Origin: an uncultured Clostridia bacterium
Lineage (GTDB): Bacteria > Bacillota > Clostridia > UBA1381
Length of the DNA stretch: 64,000 nt
Direction of reading: 5' to 3'
NCBI GenBank assembly: GCA_934489015.1
Contig: CAKSSN010000008.1
Location: 43,900-107,899, forward strand
Shown here piece after piece: positions 15,877-25,100 of the stretch (position 1 is its first letter; each line of letters opens with the position of its first letter). Made by a program: the position numbers and the translations under genes. The notes beneath the pieces are model-generated. The model made no database searches, was not told where the DNA came from, and saw nothing but the letters and a program-made list of their open reading frames with translations.

Positions 15877-16839
15877 TCAAATTGTCATAATATACCAACC
15901 AGAATATATTTTATTATAAAAAGTGTTCGGGTTGCGTTTCTTAACAAAATTTTCATATGTAACATATACATCCATACCTGAATCGCCATTTGTGTTAATG
16001 ATAACACAATTTGCTTGATTATTAGTAATATGATCTAAATTTCTATTATTCCAAGATGAATAATCTAAATACTGGCTTTTTGCATTTCCGAATAGCGTTA
16101 ATTTAGGGTTTAAAACATCTAAATAGTCGTCATTTCCACCAGTTTTACGCCCATGATGTGGTGCTATTAAGAGATCTATATCGCTCACATCTTCTTTGTG
16201 ATTTTCTACAATATAGTCCCATGTTTTTTCTGCTGAGTCACCTGCAAAAACAATTTTTTTGTTATCTCCAGTTTTATACAAAATTACATATGAGCAATCA
16301 TTATATTCTTCTGTTTCATTAGCTTCTTTAACCAACTCTGCTGTCGGCGCTAGTAAATACAATCTATCTGCATCAGATTTGCCATCTTCCGTTTTGTTAT
16401 AATATATTCCCTCTTGTCCAGCATATAAATTTAAAACTTTTGGAGATGACGATGAGCGTCTAATCTCTTGATAGAAATCCCAATCATTTTTATCGTATTT
16501 TCCCCAATCAGATTTTTCATCCATAACTTTAGTGTTTGCTGTATCCCAAAAATTTAAAACTTCAAACGATTCAAATAATATCTTCATCCCATCCATATGA
16601 TCCATATCTGGATGTGTTAATATAAAACGAAAAATTGTGCTTACATTTCTTTCTTTTAAATATTCAATCGGATTAACAGGATACTCCTTTTGATTATGAT
16701 TGCCTGATAGAGACGCACTTTCAAAAATATTATCAATCTTTTTCCCATTCGATATATCTATGATTGTATTGTGTTTAGACGGATGCTCTATCCAAACACA
16801 ATCACCCTCATTCACATTTAAAAAATGTACTATTCCCAT
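15877..16839 (-). CDS. MBL-fold metallo-hydrolase, ComEC/Rec2 C-domain-like
   Basis: A 320-residue metallo-beta-lactamase-fold hydrolase. The metal motif is THPDMDHMDG (HxxxDH type) near residue 75, followed by IVFAGDSAEKTW near 200 and the strongly conserved LIAPHHGRKTGG near 228. This pattern is that of the soluble C-terminal domain of the DNA-uptake protein ComEC, here as a stand-alone protein without the ComEC channel. No signal peptide is present. It lies three bases behind the methylase gene and 16 before the membrane protein. Substrate is unknown: nucleic acid or a nucleotide signal are the likely classes. Confidence 0.85.
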   Translation of the reverse strand: MGIVHFLNVNEGDCVWIEHPSKHNTIIDISNGKKIDNIFESASLSGNHNQKEYPVNPIEYLKERNVSTIFRFILTHPDMDHMDGMKILFESFEVLNFWDTANTKVMDEKSDWGKYDKNDWDFYQEIRRSSSSPKVLNLYAGQEGIYYNKTEDGKSDADRLYLLAPTAELVKEANETEEYNDCSYVILYKTGDNKKIVFAGDSAEKTWDYIVENHKEDVSDIDLLIAPHHGRKTGGNDDYLDVLNPKLTLFGNAKSQYLDYSSWNNRNLDHITNNQANCVIINTNGDSGMDVYVTYENFVKKRNPNTFYNKIYSGWYIMTI

Positions 16840-16842
16840 ATG

Positions 16843-17613
16843 TTATTTTCCCTCTTTTATATTTATTTTTCTAAATACAAACAAATACTCGTGTGCTATA
16901 AGTAAAAAATTATATTTCACACTATTTGTTTTCCAATATCCTGTTGCTTTGCAATTGTGCTGCTCTTTTATAATAAGCTCCTTCAGCTTGAATCCTGCCG
17001 CTTCAAAAATCCGCATTACTTCAAAAGACATAGGTATCATACAGCCTTTTTGTCTTGTATCGCCCATAAGTACAGCACAGAACTTATCCTTTTTAAGTAC
17101 ACGATAACTTTCTGCCGCAACCTTTTTCATTTCTTCAAGGAAATCCTTAACTTTTAGCTGCGATAAATCACCATCAATACCATCGCTATATTTTATAATA
17201 TCTGCATAGGGTGGATGAGTACATATCAGGTCTATGCTCTCGTCCGGTACAAAATCAAGCTTCCTTGCATCACCTTTTTTTATATACACCTTCCCTTTTG
17301 CCGGTTCATATTCAAAGCTTGTCTTTTCTCTGCACCGTTCAAGAGCAATGTCATTTATATCCACACCTATTATATCACGGTTTAAAAGTTTTGCTTCTAC
17401 AAGAGTAGTGCCTCCTCCGGCAAACTGATCAAGAACTAAATCTCCCTCTTGTGAATATCTTAATATTATATTTCTGGGTATATAAGGAGACCAATTCCCA
17501 CGCCATTTCGCATCGTGAGTTGCCCAATCACCACGCTTTGGGAATGACCAGTGTGTAGTCATTTCAAGTTCAAAATCATCAGGCTCCCACTTTTTAATTT
17601 TCTTTTCTGCCAT
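16843..17613 (-). CDS. Second DNA methyltransferase of the island
   Basis: A 256-residue S-adenosylmethionine-dependent methylase. Motif I is VLDQFAGGGTTLVEA near residue 60, followed by GVDINDIALERC, and motif IV is ICTHPPYADIIKYS near 130. Motif I precedes motif IV, so the order differs from DpnA-type enzymes. The first residue of motif IV is His, where most N4/N6 enzymes have Asp, Asn or Ser. The N-terminal THWSFPKRGDWATHDAKWRG is shared with a family of short solitary DNA methylases. Target site is unknown. It could protect against one of the extra nucleases in the operon. Confidence 0.85.
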   Translation of the reverse strand: MAEKKIKKWEPDDFELEMTTHWSFPKRGDWATHDAKWRGNWSPYIPRNIILRYSQEGDLVLDQFAGGGTTLVEAKLLNRDIIGVDINDIALERCREKTSFEYEPAKGKVYIKKGDARKLDFVPDESIDLICTHPPYADIIKYSDGIDGDLSQLKVKDFLEEMKKVAAESYRVLKKDKFCAVLMGDTRQKGCMIPMSFEVMRIFEAAGFKLKELIIKEQHNCKATGYWKTNSVKYNFLLIAHEYLFVFRKINIKEGK

Positions 17614-17623
17614 TCTGTTATCC

Positions 17624-18544
17624 TCATATTATATTGCATATAAAGCATTTTAACAAATCCTCTATATAACCAATATCTTCAGTGTTTGATATATTTATCT
17701 GAGAATTTCCGTTACCATGATGCCCTATATTAGTAACATCCTTTATAATCTTCTTTGGATCATTTAATGTGTTTGGTTCAGTGTTTATCCATAGAACCAA
17801 AGATTTCTTTTGTAATTTTATTGAAACAACACTTTTTCTGCCTCTATTAAAGCCTATATACAACTTAGTCGGTTTCAATGTAATATTATCATCCAAGCCC
17901 AATATATATTCTTTCAATTCATTATATATATCTACTATACAATCATCCGCTACATCGATCAATTCTTTTTCCGAATAAGTTTTTGTTTCTTTCGACACTT
18001 CTTGTTTTATATCTGTATCCAATATTGGTGCTATTGATTTGATGCTCTCATCAGAATTTGCAGAAACAATTTGCTCAAAAGATATTGTATTGTTTTGATA
18101 CCTTTTTATTTTCCATAGTTCTATCGGCAAATCTTTAAAGTTAATCGAATTGATTTGATATTTCGTGAAATTTGGGCTTATAAAAATTACTCTTGATTGC
18201 GACCAATCAAAATCGTTTAAATATTTATTATCGTGAAATTTTATATTATACCTAAGTACAAAGTCAGCCTTATGATTAAACATTGTTGAGAGATATGTAT
18301 ATCCTTGATCTATTACGCTTACATTTCTCTGATTTTTATACTCAATAATAACAAATGAATTAACTTCTTTATCAAAAGCAACAGTATCAAGTCTAAAATC
18401 AGCCACAGAAAATTCTGTATCCACAAATTCCAAATTTATAAGCTTTTGCAAATTATTTTCGCAAAGTGTCTGCAATTCTTTTTCGGATTTAAATGGTTGT
18501 TCTTTTACTTCTTGAACCGCATTATCTTTAACATTAAACAGCAT
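17624..18544 (-). CDS. COG3586-type protein: PD-(D/E)xK-like domain plus DUF5655
   Basis: A 306-residue protein with two parts. The N-terminal half has FRLDTVAFDKEVNSFVIIEY and KNQRNVSVIDQGYTYLS, the D...ExK arrangement of restriction-like nucleases. The C-terminal half (about residues 210-306), with KLYIGFNRGRKSVVSIKLQ and WINTEPNTLNDPKK, matches the domain known as DUF5655, loosely labelled a transport protein in databases. I regard a nucleic-acid-linked role as more likely because it sits inside a restriction operon. AAGGGG precedes the ATG by nine bases. Function is not established. Confidence 0.75.
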   Translation of the reverse strand: MLFNVKDNAVQEVKEQPFKSEKELQTLCENNLQKLINLEFVDTEFSVADFRLDTVAFDKEVNSFVIIEYKNQRNVSVIDQGYTYLSTMFNHKADFVLRYNIKFHDNKYLNDFDWSQSRVIFISPNFTKYQINSINFKDLPIELWKIKRYQNNTISFEQIVSANSDESIKSIAPILDTDIKQEVSKETKTYSEKELIDVADDCIVDIYNELKEYILGLDDNITLKPTKLYIGFNRGRKSVVSIKLQKKSLVLWINTEPNTLNDPKKIIKDVTNIGHHGNGNSQINISNTEDIGYIEDLLKCFICNII

Positions 18545-18557
18545 ATCACAATACCCC

Positions 18558-19418
18558 TTATTTCATTACTTTCTCAATTATCCCATTTTCCAAATCATTT
18601 ATGTTATAAATGTGCTCCATAACATCAAATGTTTCTTCAAGGTTATGTCTTGCACTTGTCCAACCTTTTCCGTCTGTAAACCATACAAATGTAAATTCAT
18701 CTATGGTATCGGTTTCCAATGCAAGTGTCTTATAACTACGAGCTGTTTCATTTAGCTTACTGCCGCCGCTACCATAAAAGTTAGTTTCAATACCATAAAT
18801 CATATTAGGCGTTTTAATTACATAGTCAAAACGTTTTTCCATTTTACCTTGATTGGAAATCGCCGATAAATCTATGCTCCACTTTTCTGTAATCTGGTGA
18901 ATATACATTTCCTTAAAATAATTTTCATCTTTAACAAATCCGGCTTTTTGGATAAAACTTTCAACTAAATTTTCCATAAGATGTCCGCCACGATTTTTGC
19001 GACCATTAGAATCAAGTCCTGTTTCAACACCTGTTGCGTAGTCAACCAAATTGTTTATAATATGATTTGTCATCAAATCGAACAAACCGGTTTTACGCAT
19101 AAATACCTTATATTGCTCTACGGATTGATTGGACTTTTTAAATTCGTATGTAAACTCACCATCCCCATCAATAGCATAAATTTCATTTGCTCTTACCGCC
19201 AAAAGCAACGGAATACACTTTAATATTTCAGGATATTTTCCGAGTAAAAGCTCAAAATCCGCCTCAATATTCTTTGAGCCAATAAGAGAATTTAAGATAT
19301 TAAGCTCAATCTTGATATTATCTACATTTCTATGAACCTTTTCAAAATCTATATAATAGCCGTAATCCGCAATACTATTACGAAATCCTGACAGCCATGT
19401 ATTAAAATCTCTCGACAT
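18558..19418 (-). CDS. DpnII-family type II restriction endonuclease (GATC)
   Basis: A 286-residue enzyme clearly similar along its whole length to R.DpnII. Matching segments include LNILNSLIGSKNIEADF, NNLVDYATGVETGLDSNGRK, SIDLSAISNQGKMEKRFDYV, the active-site region IYGIETNFYGSGGSKLNETA, RSYKTLALE, and LEETFDVMEHIYNINDLE. The family cuts unmethylated GATC. A GTG at 19421 is in frame, but GAGGAGG lies eight bases before the ATG at 19418. The cognate methylase is the Dam-type gene at 19974, and a small nuclease gene lies between. No damage to the frame is visible. Confidence 0.95.
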   Translation of the reverse strand: MSRDFNTWLSGFRNSIADYGYYIDFEKVHRNVDNIKIELNILNSLIGSKNIEADFELLLGKYPEILKCIPLLLAVRANEIYAIDGDGEFTYEFKKSNQSVEQYKVFMRKTGLFDLMTNHIINNLVDYATGVETGLDSNGRKNRGGHLMENLVESFIQKAGFVKDENYFKEMYIHQITEKWSIDLSAISNQGKMEKRFDYVIKTPNMIYGIETNFYGSGGSKLNETARSYKTLALETDTIDEFTFVWFTDGKGWTSARHNLEETFDVMEHIYNINDLENGIIEKVMK

Positions 19419-19421
19419 CAC

Positions 19422-19958
19422 TTATTCCTCCTCATAATTTGGCGGTACCGGTAATCCCAACTTTGTAAGCGGTATGTATTCAAAATAATAGTGACAATTC
19501 ATACTTATGATATAATCCAATACATCTTTATATTTAGGATCTTTAAACCAACTTGAAAGTAGATATATGTATTCAACATCAACATTGAGCTGTGCCATTA
19601 ACTTCTGGTATTGTTTTCTTTTAAAATCACAAGTTTGTAATTTTTCATCAACGGAACCCGCCACCTGCTGATATTTGCATTCAATAATAAACAGCGTGTT
19701 ATTAATGATTACATAAATGCTGTCATCAGGCAGAAGCTTTTTTGAAATAATCTTCTTCCAATCAACTCCTACTTCCTCCAAAAATCTATAAAATCCGTGC
19801 TTTTTGAAAATTCGAGCAACTTTTTCATCATTATAAAACACAATGTTGTCTGTCACACGATACCCCTTTTGCTTGCTTAAGAAAGTAGCCAAATCTGTTT
19901 TTCCCTCAAATACAAGTCCGGTTTTGGTATTGCCTCCGCCTTTTCCATTCTTTATCAT
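19422..19958 (-). CDS. Small PD-(D/E)xK nuclease of the restriction island
   Basis: A 178-residue protein with a compact nuclease core. GGNTKTGLVFEGKTDL supplies the helix with the conserved Glu. DSIYVIINNTLFIIECKYQQ has the D...ExK catalytic pattern near residues 80-97, and KRKQYQKLMAQLN follows. It looks like a type II restriction endonuclease of unassigned specificity. It lies between the GATC methylase and the DpnII-like enzyme, touching the latter (its stop is within four bases of that start). It could be a second nuclease for the same site or for the methylase at 16843. Confidence 0.8.
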   Translation of the reverse strand: MIKNGKGGGNTKTGLVFEGKTDLATFLSKQKGYRVTDNIVFYNDEKVARIFKKHGFYRFLEEVGVDWKKIISKKLLPDDSIYVIINNTLFIIECKYQQVAGSVDEKLQTCDFKRKQYQKLMAQLNVDVEYIYLLSSWFKDPKYKDVLDYIISMNCHYYFEYIPLTKLGLPVPPNYEEE

Positions 19959-19973
19959 AAGTCCAAAATCTCC

Positions 19974-21044
19974 TTAAAAATTTGATATAAGCAATTCTTT
20001 GATTTTTCCCCTTGCTTCACTATTACAATTAATCATTCGTACAGCCTCTACTCGCTTGATTTTATGAGTGGAATAGATGTTGTCAAAGAAATCATCCTGT
20101 GTATTTGAGTTCTTCGGATCGGAATTGCTGACAACTAACTTGGCACCTTTTCTATGCATATCATCAACAAAGTGTGCAAGTTCAATCTGTTCTTCATCGT
20201 TAAACAAATTTTCAGTATATGCAGTAAAGCTCGCAGTATCGGTAATCGGTCTGTATGGCGGATCAAAATAGACGAAAGTATTTTTATCAATAAATTCAGC
20301 CGATTTTTTATAATCACCGCATACAACAGTCACTCTTTGCAATTTCTCAGATACTGCTCTGAGATTAATTTCATCGCAAATCAAAGGATTTTTATATGCA
20401 CCCATAGGGACATTAAACAACCCCTTTTTGTTCACTCGAAACAAACCGTTAAAACAAGTTTTATTTAAGAATATCATCAACGCCGCTTTCTCAATATTGA
20501 CATTTTCATCGCCGTTTATTTTTAAATCATTGAAATGCTCACGCTTACTTATATAATACTTTTTACGCTCATCTGTATCTAACGGAATAAAATCATTCTG
20601 CAAATGCAGCAGCATTTCTATCAAAGCATCAATATCATCCCGAACAATACGATAAGTATTAATAAGTTCGGCATTAATATCACTAATATAAATTTCTTTT
20701 AACTCATATTTATTAAGTATATCAAACAAAACCGCACCACCGCCAACAAACGGCTCGGCATATTTTGTAATCTTGCCATCACCAAACGGATAATATTTTT
20801 CAATTTCTTTCAGCAGTTGTCCTTTTCCGCCTGCCCATTTCAAAAAAGGTTTTACTACATTTGAATCTGTATTTGCATATCTTGTGCTTCTGGCATCAAC
20901 AGGCTTTTTTGCATTTGAAGGCATTATCCACATATTGCCTATCATTTCTGCATTTGCTATTCTGTTTTCCGAGCAAAGAACAGCTACTCTTCTTTGTGAA
21001 ATACCCCACTTGTCAGCAGCTTCAAGCGCAGACATAATTTCCAT
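19974..21044 (-). CDS. Dam-family adenine methyltransferase with N-terminal HTH (M.DpnII type)
   Basis: A 356-residue enzyme predicted to methylate adenine in GATC. The methylase core begins at VVKPFLKWAGGKGQLLKEIE near residue 63. It continues with AEPFVGGGAVLFDIL, the loop LNKTCFNGLFRVNKKGLFN and the catalytic VYFDPPYRPI near 268. The first 50 residues (SALEAADKWGISQRRVAVLC, then IGNMWIMPSNAKKP) form a winged helix-turn-helix of the excisionase/MerR-like kind, an addition to the usual 280-residue enzyme. The HTH may repress its own promoter and time expression of the downstream nucleases. It is first in the island operon. Confidence 0.93.
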   Translation of the reverse strand: MEIMSALEAADKWGISQRRVAVLCSENRIANAEMIGNMWIMPSNAKKPVDARSTRYANTDSNVVKPFLKWAGGKGQLLKEIEKYYPFGDGKITKYAEPFVGGGAVLFDILNKYELKEIYISDINAELINTYRIVRDDIDALIEMLLHLQNDFIPLDTDERKKYYISKREHFNDLKINGDENVNIEKAALMIFLNKTCFNGLFRVNKKGLFNVPMGAYKNPLICDEINLRAVSEKLQRVTVVCGDYKKSAEFIDKNTFVYFDPPYRPITDTASFTAYTENLFNDEEQIELAHFVDDMHRKGAKLVVSNSDPKNSNTQDDFFDNIYSTHKIKRVEAVRMINCNSEARGKIKELLISNF

Positions 21045-21076
21045 CCGAGCACACTCCTTCTCTGGTTATGATATAT

Positions 21077-21105
21077 ATTATATTCCAAAATCCGAATAAA
21101 AGCAA
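21077..21105 (-). promoter_or_regulatory. Promoter of the restriction island operon
   Basis: Minus-strand TTGCTT (21100-21105) and TATAAT (21077-21082) with a 17-base spacer, about 33 bases before the methylase ATG. The whole leftward run from 21044 to 15312 has gaps of at most about 16 bases, so this may be its only promoter. Confidence 0.7.
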
Positions 21106-21171
21106 TACTATTTATGCAAATTCTCTATTATGCACAATAACAAGATTAGGATGTATAATTGAATACTTAAT

Positions 21172-21208
21172 AAAAAAAGCGCATACCGCTTTAAAAAGCA
21201 ATATGCGC
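21172..21208 (-). terminator. Terminator of cwlD
   Basis: On the minus strand GCGCATA pairs with TATGCGC, with an inner GCTTT/AAAGC stem, and a run of seven T follows. It ends the leftward cwlD transcript just before the island promoter. Confidence 0.85.
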
Positions 21209-21239
21209 ATACTATGTATATCAATCGTCAAAATATTTT

Positions 21240-21932
21240 TTACTGATTTTTATTATATTCGTCATCAACCGCGTCCGCAATCGCCCACGCAAGCTTTGAC
21301 TGATATTCATCTGTACAAAGCTTTTTTTCCTCCTGTGCGTTTGACAAAAAGCCGCACTCGACAAGAATAGACGGCAGCGGCGGATTTTTCATTAAAAACA
21401 ATCTTTTATCCGCTGTTTTAACGGCATGAGCTTTAGCCCCTGTTATCTGCGCCATACGGCTTTGTATATCTTCCGCAAGCTCCTTTATCTCGCTATGGTT
21501 TTCGGAATAGAAAATATGAAGCCCCTCAGCCGATTTATTTTCAAACGAATTCATATGAATACTTATAAACAAATCCGCGCCGCTGTTTTTCATGATATTA
21601 AGGCGGTTATTCATATCGCTTCGCTTCATTTCACGAATTGTTTTACAGCCCTCGTCATAAATGGCGTTATCGCCCGTGCGCGTCATTATTGCAGTATATC
21701 CCTTTCCCTCAAGAACCTCCGCAAGCTTCATTGCAATTGCAAGATTTATATCCTTTTCAACCGTTCCGCCGCTCCCCACCGCGCCGCCGTCGGGGCTTCC
21801 GTGACCTGCGTCAACTATTATTTTTATATTATCCTGCGTTGACGCCTCACTAAGAAAATATATGCCGCCTGCAACAATCATAAATGCAGCACATAAAACC
21901 GCAATAGCGGTTGATTTTTTAACAACAAGCAT
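21240..21932 (-). CDS. cwlD: Germination-specific N-acetylmuramoyl-L-alanine amidase CwlD
   Basis: A 230-residue amidase_3 enzyme that removes peptides from muramic acid in spore cortex, a step towards muramic delta-lactam. An N-terminal hydrophobic anchor (about residues 8-27) exports it. The zinc ligands are His in IIVDAGHGSPDGG, Glu in GGTVEKDINLA and His in LFISIHMNSF, and the catalytic Glu is in SILVECGFLSN. Length matches CwlD rather than larger autolysins. With yabP, yabQ and spoVD it supports a sporulating host. Its own terminator lies at 21172. Confidence 0.92.
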   Translation of the reverse strand: MLVVKKSTAIAVLCAAFMIVAGGIYFLSEASTQDNIKIIVDAGHGSPDGGAVGSGGTVEKDINLAIAMKLAEVLEGKGYTAIMTRTGDNAIYDEGCKTIREMKRSDMNNRLNIMKNSGADLFISIHMNSFENKSAEGLHIFYSENHSEIKELAEDIQSRMAQITGAKAHAVKTADKRLFLMKNPPLPSILVECGFLSNAQEEKKLCTDEYQSKLAWAIADAVDDEYNKNQ

Positions 21933-22005
21933 TTTATCCCCCCATCCGTATATATGTTATATTATATTCGCCCGATCAGGCAGTTATGATTAAATTTTAC
22001 TCTCT

Positions 22006-22053
22006 AAAAAAGCGGCTGCGCGGCAAAAGTCAACTGACTTTTGCCGCGCAGCC
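22006..22053 (-). terminator. Strong terminator after the 1921-residue gene
   Basis: A perfect 19-pair stem (22014-22032 with 22035-22053, beginning GGCTGCGCGG) with a two-base loop, followed on the minus strand by a GC and a run of six T. It is the longest perfect hairpin in the window. It ends the long leftward transcript about 100 bases past the stop codon. Confidence 0.85.
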
Positions 22054-22068
22054 TATATTCATTTTCAA

Positions 22069-22154
22069 GGGGATAGGAAGAGAGCTACAGCATTTATACT
22101 GTGTGTATGCTTCTCCTTCTCCTGCAATCCGGAGCCTTTAACATCCCCTTTTTT
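22069..22154. other. Structured untranslated segment bounded by GGGGAT/ATCCCC
   Basis: GGGGAT (22069-22074) can pair with ATCCCC (22143-22148), and six T follow on the plus strand. Inside are arms around GCATTTATAC/GTGTATGC and CTCC/GGAG. On the minus strand this is the 3' untranslated region of the big gene. On the plus strand it has the form of a small RNA ending in a terminator, with TATATT at 22054 as a possible -10 but no good -35. I could not match it to a known RNA family. Confidence 0.3.
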
Positions 22155-22156
22155 AG

Positions 22157-25100
22157 CTAATTAACCGCTATAGCCTTATACTCGCAAAGCGGTGAAATAT
22201 TATTTCGGCCCGCGACTATCATTGCTTTAACCGTTTTCACGCCGCTCAAATTAAGCTCTGCCTTGTATGATCCCGAAGCTGTAATATCATTAAAGCTTAC
22301 TGCCGTCATTTTTCCGTCCGCATTATATGCAGCTACCGCAAGAAGCGCTCCGTCCGGCGCGGTAAGCGTAACATATACACCGTCCGTTTTATTTTCAACA
22401 GACGATATTTCCGCACTACTGCCGACTCTGACGGTTACAATTCTCTCATACGCATAGCCATGAATTTGGCATCCGACCACAACGCTGTATTCCCCGACTT
22501 CAAGACCGGAGCTGATTTTAAGCTTATGCTGCTCTTCATCAAACGTTATTTTATCGGTTTGACTTTCCGCTTTCCAGTTTTCTGCCTCTTCCGTAATATC
22601 ATGATCAACCATACCTAAATAGTTGTTATCATCATCAAATTCGGGTTGCTTTATTATAACTCTAAACATTTCAGAATATGTATCGGAATACCCGATTGGC
22701 AGCGAAACCGTGTCCACACCATCTAACCGATAACGATCGTTGACTCTTCCTCTTCCGCTGTAGCTCTCGCCGACGCTGTTTACGGCACTGACATCAAAAT
22801 ATGCCACATCACCATAAACAGTATACTCTGTCTGATCGGCAGGCAGAATAAATTCTTCTTCATCGCCGCCATAGCTGCTTGAAAGCAGTGTCTTATAATA
22901 CAAAATTGCACTTCCGCCGTCGCTTTCTAAAGTCCATGTAAATCTTGTATAGCCGTTTCCGGTTACCGCACTTACATCAGGCATTGAAGGCTTATCGGGT
23001 ATGGACGCGTCGGGAGTAACCTTAAAGTACTGATTTGTAGCCGTATTTACTCCTATTCCGTCAACGAATACAGGCTCATGACCTATTGCAACTACAAGCT
23101 CTTTTCCGTTATCATAGCCGCTTGATACGGTTTTTTCGCTGAAATACCACCAGCGTCCTCCGTCGGAATATTGCGCACCATAGCTATCGGCACTTTCGCC
23201 GTAAATTATAATTTTGCCGTTACCTGCTTCAACACGTGCATTCTTTACCGGCATAGGTGCTTTTTCGCTCGGAGCTCTCTTCCAGAATTTTTCGGGTCCC
23301 GGTCCCTCGCTGTCAAATGCGCGGATACCGATTGTGTATTCCCGACCGTTTTCAAGTCCGCTGAAACAATAGCGCCGTTTTCCGCCAAACTCAACGTAAT
23401 CGGCCTCATACCATTCGCCGCCGTCTATACTGATTTCATAGCCGAGCGCACCTTCGATATTGCTTACCGCAAATTCAAGCTGCTCATAACCCGTGTAATC
23501 CGTAACGTCATCCCATTCAAACCGTCTGAGCGCCGACGGTGCCTTACTTACTATTTCCGCGCTGTCACCCACATAGCCGCCTGTCAGCGCGCGCACCATA
23601 AAAGTATACTCTTTATTTGTTGTAAGGTTTTCAGCGGTATAGCTCATGCTATCCCCTACGTTTATCCAGCTTTCGCCGCCGTCTGTTGAAACCTCATAGC
23701 CCGTGATACTGCTGCCGCCGTTATACATCGGCGCTTCCCACGAAAGATTTGCTGTGCGATAGCTCATATCCGCTTTAAAGTTAAACGGTCTTGACGGCTG
23801 CATCACCTTAGCCTCCGGCGTTGCCGTAAACGCATACGAGCTTTGCTTATAATAATTATATGCCAAAATCTCAAAATCGTACTGAACGCCGTTTTCAAGA
23901 TTATCGAATATTACCTGCATATCATCCGCACCGCCACCCGATCCGCCGCTCTCGCCGCGCTTACTCACATATATGGAATAACTTTTAATATCAATCTTCG
24001 GCACATATTCATTTTCGCCCCAGTATTCAGGCTCATCAAACGTAACCGCAACAGTTTTATCACCCGTATAAACTCTTACGTTTCTAACCTCTGACGGAGG
24101 ATTTGCGGGGAAACCGACATAAAGTGATACCCAAGCCTCTTCTCCTTCTCCGGCCTCGTTTACAGCCTTTACACCTATTTCATATGTATGATCCTCAGGC
24201 AGCTCTTCAGATATTTTTATATCAAAGGAGCCGTACTGCTCCTTTTCCTTTGAGCTTTTCCAGATTTGATTTCCGTTTTCATCAAGATAGGCTTCATGGT
24301 TCTTTATTGTATATAAATAATCGACCATTTCTCCGCCGCCGTCATCCTCAGGCGCACTCACCGTAACCCTTACCGGATTTGACGAATATGCAAACTGCGC
24401 AATATACGGCGCGCCCGGCAGCGTAGGTTCATTTACCTTATATTCAAAATTTACGCTGACGGATGTCAGTCCGTTCGATACTTTCAGCACTCCGAAATAT
24501 TTGCCTGCCTTAAGTCCTGTTTTCGGGCGGACACTTAGCGTTGCCGTGCCTCCTGCTGCAAGATCGGTCTGTGAAAGGCTCTGCGTTATTTCAAAAGCTT
24601 TATCGGAATCAAGACTTGCCTCAAGGCCGCTTAGCGTTTCGGTACTTATATTTTTAACCGTGATTGTTTTTGCGTCAACAATCGGCTTATGATTTACCGT
24701 TACAAATTTTGAAGATCCGAAATCAACAACCTCATTATCCGCCTCAAGCCACTGTGGCGGCACATAGCCCGTAACGGTCAGCTTAAACGGATTTGAAAGC
24801 ACACCGCCGACATTGAGCCTCAGCTCGTACTCGCCGGGCTCTACATTTCCGTTTATTTTAACGCCAAACGGGAACTCTCTCGATGTACCGATATTTGAGC
24901 CTGTATTAAGCGTCATTCCCAAAGGTGCACCCTCAAGAGCTGTGTGTGCTTCTCTCTGAACGCCGTCCGCAACAACCTCAAATGCTGCTTCATTTACAAA
25001 ATTCTTGGTTGCCGCGCCGACCGCTTCAACCGTTCTCTCGCTTGGAGTAACAGTAACCGTTTCAGGCTTAACGCCCTCAGGCTGCTTAATGCCGGAAACT

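Noticed and set aside
16843..17613. Calling the second methylase DpnA
   Set aside because: DpnA has motif IV before motif I and a DPPY motif. Here the order is reversed and the motif is HPPY.
22054..22154. Signal recognition particle RNA or 6S RNA
   Set aside because: The conserved SRP loop bases and the 6S open bubble are not present, so only a generic structured element is reported.
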